Source: Paenibacillus artemisiicola
Lineage (GTDB): Bacteria; Bacillota; Bacilli; Paenibacillales; Paenibacillaceae
Assembly (NCBI RefSeq): GCF_017652985.1
Contig: NZ_JAGGDJ010000054.1
Coordinates: 1 to 35,885 of the forward strand
Length of the DNA stretch: 35,885 bases
Direction of reading: 5' to 3'
Below the pieces are notes generated by a model. It ran no database searches, had not been told where the DNA came from, and saw only the letters and a list, made by a program, of their open reading frames with translations. Positions 22,959 through 30,416 of this stretch are shown in pieces. A program made the position numbers and the translations under genes. Each line of letters opens with the position of its first letter. Positions within the stretch are counted from its first letter, which is position 1.

Positions 22959-24302
22959 ATGAACAGCAACCGAAACGCATCCCCCAATCCATTCGAAGCC
23001 GCGGCGGCGCTCCGGCCGATTACGGCGCAGCCGCCGTTCATCGTCCGCGCCGACCGGCAGGCCGGCGGCCCGCTGGACGCGCACGGCTATTTCAACTACA
23101 TCGCGGTGGTGCAGGCGATCATCGACTTCCTGAATCGCCGCTTCGGCACCGCGTTCCGGCTTTATTACCAAGACGACGGCAACGAAGCTTGGAACGGCCT
23201 GGAGGCCGACCTGTCGAACGGGTACAAGGGCGTCGAGCACGCCGCCAGCCTCTTCGACCTCGTCGAGACGAACGTGTTCGAATACGCGTCCGATCCCGAG
23301 ACCAAGCGCGCGGGCTACGCCATCCGGCCGGCCGTGCGCAACAACCTGTTCGTCTATCCGGAGCACCGCGTCGCGATGGCGCGGGTGCCCCGCGTGACGC
23401 AGCACGGGCTGGGGTACGAGGACCTGATCTTCGGCGAGCACGACGAAGCGATGCTCCGCTTCCTGGAGGCGATGCGGGAGCGCCAGCTGGCCAGTCCGAA
23501 GATCATCGTGTTCACGGACACGAAGGACGGCCTGGAACAGACCCGCGAGCCGGCGTCCGCGCCCGTCACCCGCAGCGACGTGTTCATGGACGAGGAGTTG
23601 AAGACGCAGATCTACCGCTCGGTCGACGAGTTTTTCTCGCGGGACCGCGCGTTCTTCCTCACCTACGGCATTCCGTACAAGCGGGGCATCCTGCTCTATG
23701 GCAAGCCGGGCAACGGCAAGACGACGCTCGTCAAATCGATCTCGTCGACGGCCAGCGCGCCGATCGCGTACTGGCAAATCACCGAGTACACGAGCAGCGG
23801 GTCGATTCAGGAGGTGTTCGCGGCCGCCGTGCAGCTGGCGCCGATGGTGCTCGTCATCGAGGACATCGACTCCATGCCGGATTCGTGCCGCTCGTACTTC
23901 CTGAACACGCTGGACGGGGCGACGTCGAAGGAGGGCATCTACCTCATCGGCACGACCAACTATCCGGAGAAAATCGACCCGGCCCTCATGAACCGAGCCG
24001 GCCGCTTCGACCGCGCGTACGAGGTGAAGTCGCCGAACGAGGCGATGCGGCGCGCGTACCTGGCGTACAAGGGGCTGAACCGCCTCGTCGACGAGGACGC
24101 GGTCGGCCGCGCGGCCGCCGCGACGGAAGGGTTCACGCTCGCCCAGCTGAGCGAGCTGTACGCCTCCGCCGCGCTGCAGATGCATTACGAGCGCGCCGTC
24201 AACCTGGAGCGGGTCATCCGCGACATGCGGACGGATTACGACAAGGGCCGCAGCCGCGAGTGGATGTCGGACGCCGCGTCCCGGAAGCTCGGCTTCATGT
24301 AA
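22959..24302 (+). CDS. BCS1-like AAA+ ATPase paired with RtcB
   Basis: 447 residues from ATG 22959 with AAGGAGTG overlapping the rtcB 3' end, so the two genes are one operon. Residues ~1-225 are an N-terminal region I cannot assign (it includes YFNYIAVVQAIIDFLNRRFG). The AAA+ core follows: Walker A GKPGNGKT (248-255), Walker B VLVIEDID (297-304), sensor-1 GTTN, and the arginine-finger region MNRAGRFDR. The spacing and the Walker B EDID resemble BCS1-type ATPases. No membrane segment is evident. The pairing suggests a remodelling partner that loads, activates or recycles RtcB, perhaps in place of archease; that is inference. Confidence 0.88.
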   Translation: MNSNRNASPNPFEAAAALRPITAQPPFIVRADRQAGGPLDAHGYFNYIAVVQAIIDFLNRRFGTAFRLYYQDDGNEAWNGLEADLSNGYKGVEHAASLFDLVETNVFEYASDPETKRAGYAIRPAVRNNLFVYPEHRVAMARVPRVTQHGLGYEDLIFGEHDEAMLRFLEAMRERQLASPKIIVFTDTKDGLEQTREPASAPVTRSDVFMDEELKTQIYRSVDEFFSRDRAFFLTYGIPYKRGILLYGKPGNGKTTLVKSISSTASAPIAYWQITEYTSSGSIQEVFAAAVQLAPMVLVIEDIDSMPDSCRSYFLNTLDGATSKEGIYLIGTTNYPEKIDPALMNRAGRFDRAYEVKSPNEAMRRAYLAYKGLNRLVDEDAVGRAAAATEGFTLAQLSELYASAALQMHYERAVNLERVIRDMRTDYDKGRSREWMSDAASRKLGFM

Positions 24303-24308
24303 GGGAGC

Positions 24309-24338
24309 GGATTGCCGCCCCGCCCGCGCCGGCAATCC
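24309..24338 (+). terminator. Weak hairpin after the rtcB-AAA operon
   Basis: GGATTGCCG (24309-24317) pairs with CGGCAATCC (24330-24338) around a 12-base GC-rich loop, 7 bp after the AAA stop. There is no T-run directly behind it, so terminator function is uncertain. Confidence 0.35.
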
Positions 24339-24351
24339 GCGTCGCCGACGC

Positions 24352-24401
24352 AAAAAAGAACCGCCCCGCAGGTCATGTTGCCATGACCTGCGGGGCGGTT
24401 C
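24352..24401 (-). terminator. Intrinsic terminator of the SEC-C gene, 20-bp perfect stem
   Basis: The 20 bases 24358-24377 are exactly complementary to 24382-24401 around a 4-base loop. On the minus strand the stem is followed by TTTTTT (plus-strand A-run 24352-24357). It is oriented for the minus-strand gene at 24484-24996 and could also stop read-through from the AAA gene less efficiently. Confidence 0.9.
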
Positions 24402-24483
24402 CTTGCCGGCGGCGGCGTCCGGCGCCTTGCGGGGGCGTCTCGCCGGGCGCCAACGGCCTTTCGCTCGCGCGCGAGCGGGCGCC

Positions 24484-24996
24484 TTAGCTCGCCAGCGCTT
24501 CGAGCGTGCGCGCCACGTACGGATGCAGCTCGCCGATCCGCTTGGACACGCTGCCCGCGGAGACGTCGTACCGCTTCGCGACCTCCGCCTTCGTCACGTT
24601 CGGGCGGTCCGTCATGACGGACAAGCTGTATTCCAGGGCGGCGAAGACGACGCCCGGCTTTTGCACGACCGGCTCCTGCTCGCGCGAATACGCGAACCAG
24701 AGCAGGGTCGTGGCGTTAATCTCGTCCCACGTGAAGCGCTCCGCCAGATGCGTCACCAGTTCCTTGGCGATGTCGCCGTACTGGGGCTGCGTCCAATCCA
24801 GCCGCTCGACGGCGGCGTTCATGTCCGCCAGGGATTCCGGCACGGCGACGGCGAAGCCGCCCGCTTGTCCGTCCGGCGCGCCTGCTCCGCGGCCCGCGAA
24901 CCGGGCGGCCGCGTCCTTCTCCAGGCAGCACTTCTTGTATTTGTTTCCGCTTCCGCACGGACAGGGGGCGTTACGGCCCACTTTCGACTTTTTCAT
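24484..24996 (-). CDS. SEC-C zinc-motif protein with C-terminal HTH
   Basis: 170 residues. The N-terminus RNAPCPCGSGNKYKKCC (~8-24) is the SEC-C zinc-binding motif, known from the SecA C-terminus and many stand-alone proteins. A Gly/Ala-rich linker follows, then a helical part, and residues ~138-160 (KAEVAKRYDVSAGSVSKRIGEL) read as a helix-turn-helix. The role is unknown; a DNA- or RNA-binding regulator is possible. The start has GAGAGGAGCG eight to ten bases upstream on the minus strand. It is divergent from the MATE gene and convergent with the rtcB operon. Confidence 0.8.
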   Translation of the reverse strand: MKKSKVGRNAPCPCGSGNKYKKCCLEKDAAARFAGRGAGAPDGQAGGFAVAVPESLADMNAAVERLDWTQPQYGDIAKELVTHLAERFTWDEINATTLLWFAYSREQEPVVQKPGVVFAALEYSLSVMTDRPNVTKAEVAKRYDVSAGSVSKRIGELHPYVARTLEALAS

Positions 24997-25057
24997 CGGG
25001 TATACTCGCTCCTCTCACGCTACCCATGGTAACAGAAAGCCGGCCCTTACATCAAAC

Positions 25058-25081
25058 GTCCAAAACACATAAATATTGGAC
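25058..25081. promoter_or_regulatory. Inverted repeat in the SEC-C/MATE divergent gap
   Basis: GTCCAA (25058-25063) and TTGGAC (25076-25081) are perfect complements 12 bases apart in the gap between divergent genes. This is the layout of an operator, but the arms are short. Confidence 0.25.
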
Positions 25082-25102
25082 AAGCGGAGCGGAAACGGGT
25101 TA

Positions 25103-25111
25103 TGGCATAAT
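25103..25111 (+). promoter_or_regulatory. Extended -10 element upstream of the MATE gene
   Basis: TGG followed by CATAAT (25106-25111, five of six) is an extended -10. No matching -35 lies at 16-18 bp, so this is tentative. Confidence 0.35.
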
Positions 25112-25170
25112 GAGTAACGGCATTGTTTTATCCAACTTAGCGATTACGGGAACGGGGATTACGCAAGCTT

Positions 25171-26580
25171 ATGAACATCGGGGAACAAACGACGGGGGCC
25201 GTGCCCACCTGGAAAACATTAAGTCTCTTCGGCCTGGCGTGGCCGATTCTGGTCGATTCCGTGCTGCGGATGATGCTGGGGACCGCCGACGTCTTCATGC
25301 TGAGCCGCATCTCGGACGGCGTGGCCGGCGCGGTCGGGCTGGCGAACGAAATCATCGTGTTCTGCATTCTCATGTTCGGCTTCGTCGGCATCGGCACGAG
25401 CGTGGCGATCACGCAATATTTGGGCGCGGGGCGGAAGAAAACGGCGAGCCGCATCTCGGCGCACGCGATTTCGCTGAACGTCCTCTTCGGGCTGCTCGTC
25501 AGCCTGGCGCTCTTCGGCTTCAGCGAGCAGTGGATGCGGATGCTCAATCTCGATCCGGGGCAGGTCGCCATCGCGAACACGTATCTGAAGGCGATCGGCG
25601 GCTTCATCTGGCTCGAGGCGGTCTCCTACGCGGTGTCGTCGATCATCCGGGCGAACGGCCGCACGCGGGACGTCATGTTCGTCACGCTCGGGGTCAACTT
25701 GCTCCACGTGACGGGCAATTACCTCTTGATCTTCGGCCACTTCGGCTTCCCGGAATGGGGCGTGACCGGCGCGGCCGTGTCCACGATCGTCAGCCGGGTC
25801 GTCGGCGTCGCCGTGCTGCTGATCCTGCTCTACCGCCGCGTGCCGAGCCCGATCCGGCTGAAGGATTACGTCCGCTTCGACAAGGCGCACGTCAAACGGA
25901 TTCTCGGCGTCGGCCTTCCGGCGGCCGGGGAGCAGATCGCGTGGCAGTCGCAGTACATGACGGTCATGAGCTTCGTGAACCTGATCGGGGCGCAGGCGCT
26001 GAGCGCGCATATCTACGTATTCAACGTCAGCACGTACTTCATGGCGTCGTCCACGGCGATCGGCATCGCGACCGAAATCATCGTCGGCCACATGGTCGGC
26101 GCGGGCGAGAAGAAGGCCGCGTATTTCCGGCTGCTGCGCAGCCTGCGGCTCAGCATCGCGGTGACGGCGGTCGTCGTGGCGGTGACGGCGCTGTTTCGCT
26201 ATCCCATTATGGGACTGTTCACGGACGATCCGAAAATCGCCGCGATGGGCGCGGGCATCTCCCTCATCTCGATTATTTTGGAGCCGGGGCGCGTGTTCAA
26301 CATCGTCGTCATCAACTCGCTGCGCGCGGCCGGCGACGCGAAGTTCCCGGTGCTGATGGGCGTGTTCTCCATGTGGGGCGTCTGCGTGCCGCTCTCGTAT
26401 TATCTCGGCGTGCATCTGCATTGGGGGCTGCCGGGCGTCTGGATCGCGTTCACCGTGGACGAATGGCTGCGAGGGCTCATCATGCTGGCGCGCTGGAAGA
26501 GCGGCATATGGGCGCGAAAATCGTTCGTGCAGCCGGCGAAGGCGCCGGCGGAGCAGCCCGCGGCGGCGGTCGGCGCGTGA
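25171..26580 (+). CDS. MATE-family multidrug/toxin exporter
   Basis: 469 residues with about twelve membrane segments in two homologous halves. FGLAWPILVDSVLRMMLGTADVFMLSRISD in the first helices, GIGTSVAITQYLGAGRKK after helix 2, and GIATEIIVGHMVGAGEKKAAY in the second half are typical of the MATE (MatE) family; the two Q/H-x-x-GAG motifs mark the half repeats. It would exchange cationic compounds for Na+ or H+. The ribosome binding site before ATG 25171 is poor. It forms a single-gene unit ended by the terminator at 26670. Confidence 0.92.
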   Translation: MNIGEQTTGAVPTWKTLSLFGLAWPILVDSVLRMMLGTADVFMLSRISDGVAGAVGLANEIIVFCILMFGFVGIGTSVAITQYLGAGRKKTASRISAHAISLNVLFGLLVSLALFGFSEQWMRMLNLDPGQVAIANTYLKAIGGFIWLEAVSYAVSSIIRANGRTRDVMFVTLGVNLLHVTGNYLLIFGHFGFPEWGVTGAAVSTIVSRVVGVAVLLILLYRRVPSPIRLKDYVRFDKAHVKRILGVGLPAAGEQIAWQSQYMTVMSFVNLIGAQALSAHIYVFNVSTYFMASSTAIGIATEIIVGHMVGAGEKKAAYFRLLRSLRLSIAVTAVVVAVTALFRYPIMGLFTDDPKIAAMGAGISLISIILEPGRVFNIVVINSLRAAGDAKFPVLMGVFSMWGVCVPLSYYLGVHLHWGLPGVWIAFTVDEWLRGLIMLARWKSGIWARKSFVQPAKAPAEQPAAAVGA

Positions 26581-26669
26581 CGGGCGCGGCCGGAGCGGCC
26601 GGTGCGGCAGCGTCGCGGATAAGGGCATGAATCGTTAGCGGCGCGAGTGGTTCGCGGCGTTAACCGGCG

Positions 26670-26709
26670 GCAGCCTCGGACTTTGCGGAGTCCGGGGCTG
26701 CTTTTTTTT
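26670..26709 (+). terminator. Intrinsic terminator after the MATE gene
   Basis: GCAGCCTCGGACT (26670-26682) pairs with AGTCCGGGGCTGC (26689-26701) around a 6-base loop with one wobble; eight T residues follow at 26702-26709. Confidence 0.9.
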
Positions 26710-26742
26710 GGCGGTTCGGATGCCGCGGTTTCCGCCCTGTAT

Positions 26743-26748
26743 TATAAT
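26743..26748 (+). promoter_or_regulatory. Consensus -10 (TATAAT) upstream of the YCII-sigma operon
   Basis: A perfect TATAAT but without a good -35. It could give basal expression of the sigma gene in addition to the ECF-type promoter at 26783. Confidence 0.35.
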
Positions 26749-26782
26749 GGCACTAGCTTATCCCGATCTTTTTTGCGCCGCG

Positions 26783-26811
26783 CGTCGATTCGGCGCGCCC
26801 GCGTTCGTCGC
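26783..26811 (+). promoter_or_regulatory. ECF42-type promoter A (YCII-sigma operon)
   Basis: CGTCGATT (26783-26790), exactly 15 bp, CGTCGC (26806-26811), then AATAGAGG. The same arrangement occurs at 28925 and 29508. It fits the ECF42 preference TGTCGA / CG(A/T)C as I recall it, and would make the operon autoregulated. Confidence 0.75.
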
Positions 26812-26820
26812 GTGAATAGA

Positions 26821-26836
26821 GGCCGAAATTTCGGCC
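26821..26836. repeat. 16-bp perfect palindrome at the presumed transcript start
   Basis: GGCCGAAA followed by TTTCGGCC, starting about 10 bp after the -10 of promoter A and 37 bp before the gene. Promoters B and C lack it. It may be an operator or a 5' RNA hairpin. Confidence 0.4.
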
Positions 26837-26872
26837 GGCATTTCAAAACCGAATTCCAGGAGGAGATGTACG

Positions 26873-27301
26873 ATGCGTTTCATGCTGGTCGTGAAAGCAA
26901 GCAAGGACTCCGAGGCCGGCGTCCTGCCGTCGCCGGAGCTGGTCGCCGCGATGACGAAGTATAACGAGGAACTGGCGAAGGCCGGCGTGCTGATCGCCGC
27001 CGACGGGCTGCACCCGAGCTCGGGGGCGATCCGGATCTCGTATCCCGAGCCGGGCGGCAAGCCGCAGGTGGTCGACGGCCCGTTCGCGGAGACCAAGGAG
27101 ATCATCGCCGGGTATACGCTGATCGAGGTCAAGTCCCGCGAGGAAGCGGTCGAGTGGGCCTTGCGCATGCCGGATCCGCACGGCTTCGGCGAAGGGGAGA
27201 TCGAGCTGCGGCAGGTGTTCGACTTCGCGGACATCACTCCCGACGCGGAGCTGCAGGCCCGCGAGGCCGCCGTACGGGCGCGGCTCGGCCGGGGTAACTG
27301 A
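26873..27301 (+). CDS. YCII/DGPF-domain protein 1
   Basis: 142 residues with a strong AGGAGGAG site before ATG. It starts MRFMLVVKASKDSEAGVLP, and contains VVDGPFAETKEIIAGYTLIEVKSREEAVEWALRMP, the DGPF/YCII signature. These small ferredoxin-like proteins have no firmly assigned reaction in this subgroup, but they are the standard genomic partner of ECF42 sigma factors. The gene ends two bases before the sigma gene start, so both are one operon behind promoter A. Confidence 0.9.
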   Translation: MRFMLVVKASKDSEAGVLPSPELVAAMTKYNEELAKAGVLIAADGLHPSSGAIRISYPEPGGKPQVVDGPFAETKEIIAGYTLIEVKSREEAVEWALRMPDPHGFGEGEIELRQVFDFADITPDAELQAREAAVRARLGRGN

Positions 27302-27303
27302 CC

Positions 27304-28614
27304 ATGGCGCGGACCTCCGGCGCGCACCGGACGATCGACGCGATCTGGCGGATCGAATCGCCCAAGCTCATCGCCGGGCTCGCGCGGATGGTCCGCGACG
27401 TCGGGCTGGCCGAGGATTTGGCCCAGGACGCGCTCGTCGCCGCCTTGGAGCGGTGGCCCGAGAGCGGCATTCCGGACAATCCCGGCGCCTGGCTCATGAC
27501 GACGGCGAAGCGCCGCGCGATCGATCTGCTCCGGCGCAACAAGACGCGCGACCGCAAGTACGAGGAATGGGGACGCGCGGCCGAGACGTTCACCGAGGAC
27601 GACCTGGAGCGCGGCCTGGACGGCGAGATCGGCGACGACCTGCTGCGGCTCATCTTCGCGACCTGCCATCCGATGCTTTCCCGGGAGGCGCGCGTCGCGC
27701 TGACGCTGCGCCTGCTCGGCGGTCTCGCCACCGACGAGATCGCGCGGGCGTTCCTCGTCGCGGAAGCGACGGTCGCGCAGCGGATCGTCCGGGCGAAGCG
27801 GACGCTCAGCGCCGCGCGCGAAGCGTTCGAGGTGCCGGCGGGCGAAGCGCTGAAGGAACGGCTGGCGGCGGTGCTCGAGGTCATCTATCTGATGTTCAAC
27901 GAAGGCTACGCGGCGACCTCCGGCGGCCAGTGGATGCGTCCGCTGCTGTGCCAGGAAGCGCTGCGGCTCGGCCGGATGCTGGCCGAGCTCGCGCCGCGGG
28001 AGCCGGAGGCGCACGGCCTCGTCGCGCTGATGGAGATCCAGTCCTCCCGTTTCAAGACGCGGGTGGACGCGAGCGGCGAGCCGGTCCTGCTGCTCGATCA
28101 GAACCGCGCGTTGTGGGATCATCTCCTGATCCGCCGCGGCCTCGCCGCGCTAGAGCGGGCGGGCAAGCTGGGGCGGCCGCTCGGCCCGTACGCGCTGCAG
28201 GCGTCGATCGCGGCCTGCCACGCGTCGGCGCGGACGGCGGAGGAGACTGACTGGGTGCGCATTGCCGCGCTGTACGAGGCGCTGTCGCGGGCCGCGCCTT
28301 CGCCGGTCGTGGAATTGAACCGCGCGGTGGCGATCGCGATGGCCTTCGGCCCGGCGTTCGGCCTGCAGCTCGCGGACGAGCTGGCCGCGGGGCCGGCGCT
28401 GAAGGACTATTACTTGCTGCCGAGCGTCCGCGGCGATCTGCTCGCCAAGCTCGGGCGCCACGCGGAGGCGCGCGCCGAGTTCGAGCGCGCGGCGTCGCTG
28501 ACGCGCAACGAGCGCGAGCGGGCGCTGATGCGGAGGCGCGCCGCGGAATGCGAGGCCGCGGCAGCCGGCGGGGCAGATACCGGGACCGCCGCGCCGGAGC
28601 AACCGCCGAACTAA
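27304..28614 (+). CDS. ECF-type RNA polymerase sigma factor, ECF42-like, with TPR-like C-terminus
   Basis: 436 residues, much longer than a plain ECF sigma (~180). Region 2 is at ~20-85 (VGLAEDLAQDALVAALERWP, NPGAWLMTTAKRRAIDLLRRN). Region 4 is at ~110-170 (LTLRLLGGLATDEIARAFLVAEATVAQRIVRAKRTL). A helical extension follows from ~185, with FNEGYAA and GPYALQASIAACHA, ending in TPR-like helices (GRHAEARAEFERAASLT). No anti-sigma gene is near, consistent with ECF42, where the C-terminal extension is needed for activity. It lies 2 bp after a YCII/DGPF gene. Three matching promoter elements in the next 2.7 kb make the neighbours its probable regulon. Confidence 0.9.
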   Translation: MARTSGAHRTIDAIWRIESPKLIAGLARMVRDVGLAEDLAQDALVAALERWPESGIPDNPGAWLMTTAKRRAIDLLRRNKTRDRKYEEWGRAAETFTEDDLERGLDGEIGDDLLRLIFATCHPMLSREARVALTLRLLGGLATDEIARAFLVAEATVAQRIVRAKRTLSAAREAFEVPAGEALKERLAAVLEVIYLMFNEGYAATSGGQWMRPLLCQEALRLGRMLAELAPREPEAHGLVALMEIQSSRFKTRVDASGEPVLLLDQNRALWDHLLIRRGLAALERAGKLGRPLGPYALQASIAACHASARTAEETDWVRIAALYEALSRAAPSPVVELNRAVAIAMAFGPAFGLQLADELAAGPALKDYYLLPSVRGDLLAKLGRHAEARAEFERAASLTRNERERALMRRRAAECEAAAAGGADTGTAAPEQPPN

Positions 28615-28617
28615 ACA

Positions 28618-28885
28618 CCGTAACAGCCATCGGAACAAACGCTGGAACACGGAAACAACGACCGGAGAAACCGGTACAACCACCGAACGCGCACGGATAC
28701 AACCGCCCGATATAAACACGAACACCGAACACCGAAACAACCGCCGAAAACACGGAAGCAACTGACGGAGCAACCGCCGAAACATCCGCCGAAAACACGG
28801 GAGCAACGGTCAAACCAACCGCCGAAACAACCGCACAAAAACACGGAAGCAACGGACGGAGCAACCGCCGCAACATCCGCCGAAA
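28618..28885. repeat. Degenerate T-poor repeat after the sigma gene
   Basis: About 270 bp built from variants of CAACCGCCGAAA and ACACGGAAGCAAC, with very few T residues on the plus strand. A ~50-bp segment around CACGGAAGCAAC at 28751 recurs at 28842, a period of 91. No gene is supported; minus-strand frames here are low-complexity. It lies between the sigma stop and a terminator, so it may be a long 3' UTR. Confidence 0.7.
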
Positions 28886-28916
28886 GCGAGGCCCATGGGT
28901 CCTTGCTTTTTTTTTT
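28886..28916 (+). terminator. Intrinsic terminator of the YCII-sigma operon
   Basis: GCGAGGCCC (28886-28894) pairs with GGTCCTTGC (28898-28906) with one wobble and one mismatch, followed by ten T residues (28907-28916). Confidence 0.75.
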
Positions 28917-28924
28917 GCCCGCGA

Positions 28925-28953
28925 TGTCGATTTCGCCGCCGAAGCTTCGTCGC
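28925..28953 (+). promoter_or_regulatory. ECF42-type promoter B (second YCII gene)
   Basis: TGTCGATT (28925-28932), 15 bp, CGTCGC (28948-28953), then TCTAGTAGAGG. Matches promoters A and C in both boxes and in spacing, and lies just after the preceding terminator. Confidence 0.8.
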
Positions 28954-29048
28954 TCTAGTAGAGGCGAAAGCAGGGCGGCGGCGCGAACGCGCGGCAGCCG
29001 GGTATCATTCGTCTTAACGAGAGCAGGACGGGAAGGAGAGGGATCGCC

Positions 29049-29480
29049 ATGCGGTACATGCTGCTGGTGAAGGCGACCGCGCGCTTCGAGGCGGGCATCG
29101 CCGGAGGAGCGCCGCACGCCCTGGCGTGGACGGCGTTCCGCGAAGCGCTGGCGGACGCCGGCGCGCTGCTCGCGGAGGAATGGCTGCGCCCGAGCGCGAG
29201 CGGCGTGCGGATCGCCTACCCGGCGCCGGGGTGCCGGCCGGAGCTGACGGCGGGACCGTTTGTCCCGGAGACCGGCACGGTCGCGGGATACGTGCTGATC
29301 GAGGCCGGATCGGCGGAGGAGGCGACGGCCTGGGCGCTGCGCATGCCGGAACCGGACGGCGGCGGTGAGGTCGCCATCGAGGTGCGCGAGCTGGCCGAGC
29401 GCGAAGGGCCGCTGAATTGGCGGACCGAAGCGTCGGCGGCCGAGCTGCGCGACCATCTCGGCATGCTGCGGCGCTTGTAA
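29049..29480 (+). CDS. YCII/DGPF-domain protein 2
   Basis: 143 residues, ATG with GGGAAGGAGAG upstream. It begins MRYMLLVKATARFEAG and has GPFVPETGTVAGYVLIEAGSAEEATAWALRMPEP, aligning along its whole length with the YCII protein encoded at 26873. The DGPF motif is altered to AGPF. It has its own ECF42-type promoter 96 bp upstream. An A-run and a T-run follow the stop without a real hairpin, so it may read through to the next gene. Biochemical role unknown. Confidence 0.88.
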   Translation: MRYMLLVKATARFEAGIAGGAPHALAWTAFREALADAGALLAEEWLRPSASGVRIAYPAPGCRPELTAGPFVPETGTVAGYVLIEAGSAEEATAWALRMPEPDGGGEVAIEVRELAEREGPLNWRTEASAAELRDHLGMLRRL

Positions 29481-29507
29481 AAAAATTCTCTTTTTTTTCG
29501 CCGCGTC

Positions 29508-29536
29508 CGTCGATTTCGGAAATCGCCGTTCGTCGC
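29508..29536 (+). promoter_or_regulatory. ECF42-type promoter C (VOC gene)
   Basis: CGTCGATT (29508-29515), 15 bp, CGTCGC (29531-29536), then TTTAGTAGAG. Third copy of the element, 52 bp before the VOC start codon. Confidence 0.8.
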
Positions 29537-29587
29537 TTTAGTAGAGACCGAGTTACGCCACCTTACACGAGAGAGGATGTTCGAACC

Positions 29588-29983
29588 ATGGGAGCACAAT
29601 TGATGCCGTATTTGATGTCGGAGGACGCGCGGGCGCAGGCGGATTTTTACGTAAGGGCATTGGGCGGGGAGATTCAGTCCGTCATGACGTTCGGCCAGAT
29701 GCCGGGCGCGCCGGAGGAGATGGCCGATAAGGTCATGCACCTGGCGATGACGGTCGCGGGCGGCAGCGCGCTCTTCTTCTCCGACGGCGGGCCCGTCGGC
29801 TATACGCGGAGCATCTCGCTGTCGCTGTCGTACGGCGGCGAGGCGGAGGCGCGCGAGGCGTTTGCCAACCTGAGCGACGGCGGAGACGTGAAGCATCCGT
29901 TCGCGCCGCAGCCGTGGGGCGCGTATTACGGCGAGGTGCAGGACAAGTTCGGCGTCGTTTGGCAAATCGTCAAGCAGCTGTAA
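29588..29983 (+). CDS. VOC-fold (PhnB/glyoxalase-like) protein
   Basis: 131 residues starting at ATG 29588 with GAGAGGATG upstream. MPYLMSEDARAQADFYVRALGGEIQSVMTFGQMPGAP, LFFSDGG and the end WGAYYGEVQDKFGVVWQIV are characteristic of the PhnB-type branch of the vicinal oxygen chelate superfamily. Members of this branch are often of unknown reaction. Promoter C places it under the same sigma factor as the YCII genes, and small VOC proteins recur in such clusters. Confidence 0.88.
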   Translation: MGAQLMPYLMSEDARAQADFYVRALGGEIQSVMTFGQMPGAPEEMADKVMHLAMTVAGGSALFFSDGGPVGYTRSISLSLSYGGEAEAREAFANLSDGGDVKHPFAPQPWGAYYGEVQDKFGVVWQIVKQL

Positions 29984-30035
29984 AGCGCGGCAATCGAAGC
30001 TACACCAGACATACGCGAAGGAGCGAATCGAAAAC

Positions 30036-30377
30036 ATGAACGCGGAAGTGACGACTTTTATCGAAACCATTCAAGAGCCTTGGCAGCGGGAGCTGTGCGC
30101 CGGCCTGCGCGAGACGGTTCGCGGCGCGGTGCCGGACGTGCAGGAGCGCATCCAGTACAAGAAGCCGCATTTTCTGAAGAACGGCAAATACGCCGCCGTC
30201 ATCGGCACTTCGAAGGACGCGGTCAGCTTCACGATCTTCAACGCCGCCGGGCTCGAGCTGCCGGCCGGGCGGTTCGACGGCCCGCCCGAGCGCAAGACGA
30301 TGAAGCTGAAGCGGGGAGACGCGTTCGACGCGGCGCAGCTGACGGCGCTGGTCGGACAGGCGGCCGCGGGACTGTAA
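30036..30377 (+). CDS. DUF1801-domain protein
   Basis: 113 residues with GAAGGAGCG before ATG. IETIQEPWQRELCAGLRETVRGAVPDVQERIQYKKPHF and KYAAVIGTSKDAVSFTIFNAAGLELP fit DUF1801, a small alpha/beta fold related to B. subtilis YdhG. Function is not known. It has no ECF42-like box of its own and starts 52 bp after the VOC stop, so it is probably co-transcribed from promoter C. A terminator follows at 30417. Confidence 0.8.
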   Translation: MNAEVTTFIETIQEPWQRELCAGLRETVRGAVPDVQERIQYKKPHFLKNGKYAAVIGTSKDAVSFTIFNAAGLELPAGRFDGPPERKTMKLKRGDAFDAAQLTALVGQAAAGL

Positions 30378-30416
30378 GCGGAGACGGTTCGCCGTCCGCC
30401 AACGCATGATCGGATC

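Noticed and set aside
21602..24353. Long minus-strand frames (479 and 471 codons) opposite rtcB and the AAA gene
   Set aside because: Arg/Ala/Val-rich products without domains; the plus strand has all RtcB and AAA+ motifs. These are GC-rich shadows.
25026..26630. 534-codon plus-strand frame overlapping the MATE gene, and a 469-codon minus-strand frame
   Set aside because: Both are Arg/His/Gly-rich out-of-frame readings of the MATE gene, which has clear membrane segments and family motifs.
28052..29456. Minus-strand frames across the degenerate repeat with Val/Ser/Phe-rich products
   Set aside because: Low-complexity readings of the repeat that run antisense into the sigma and YCII genes; no start signal or domain.
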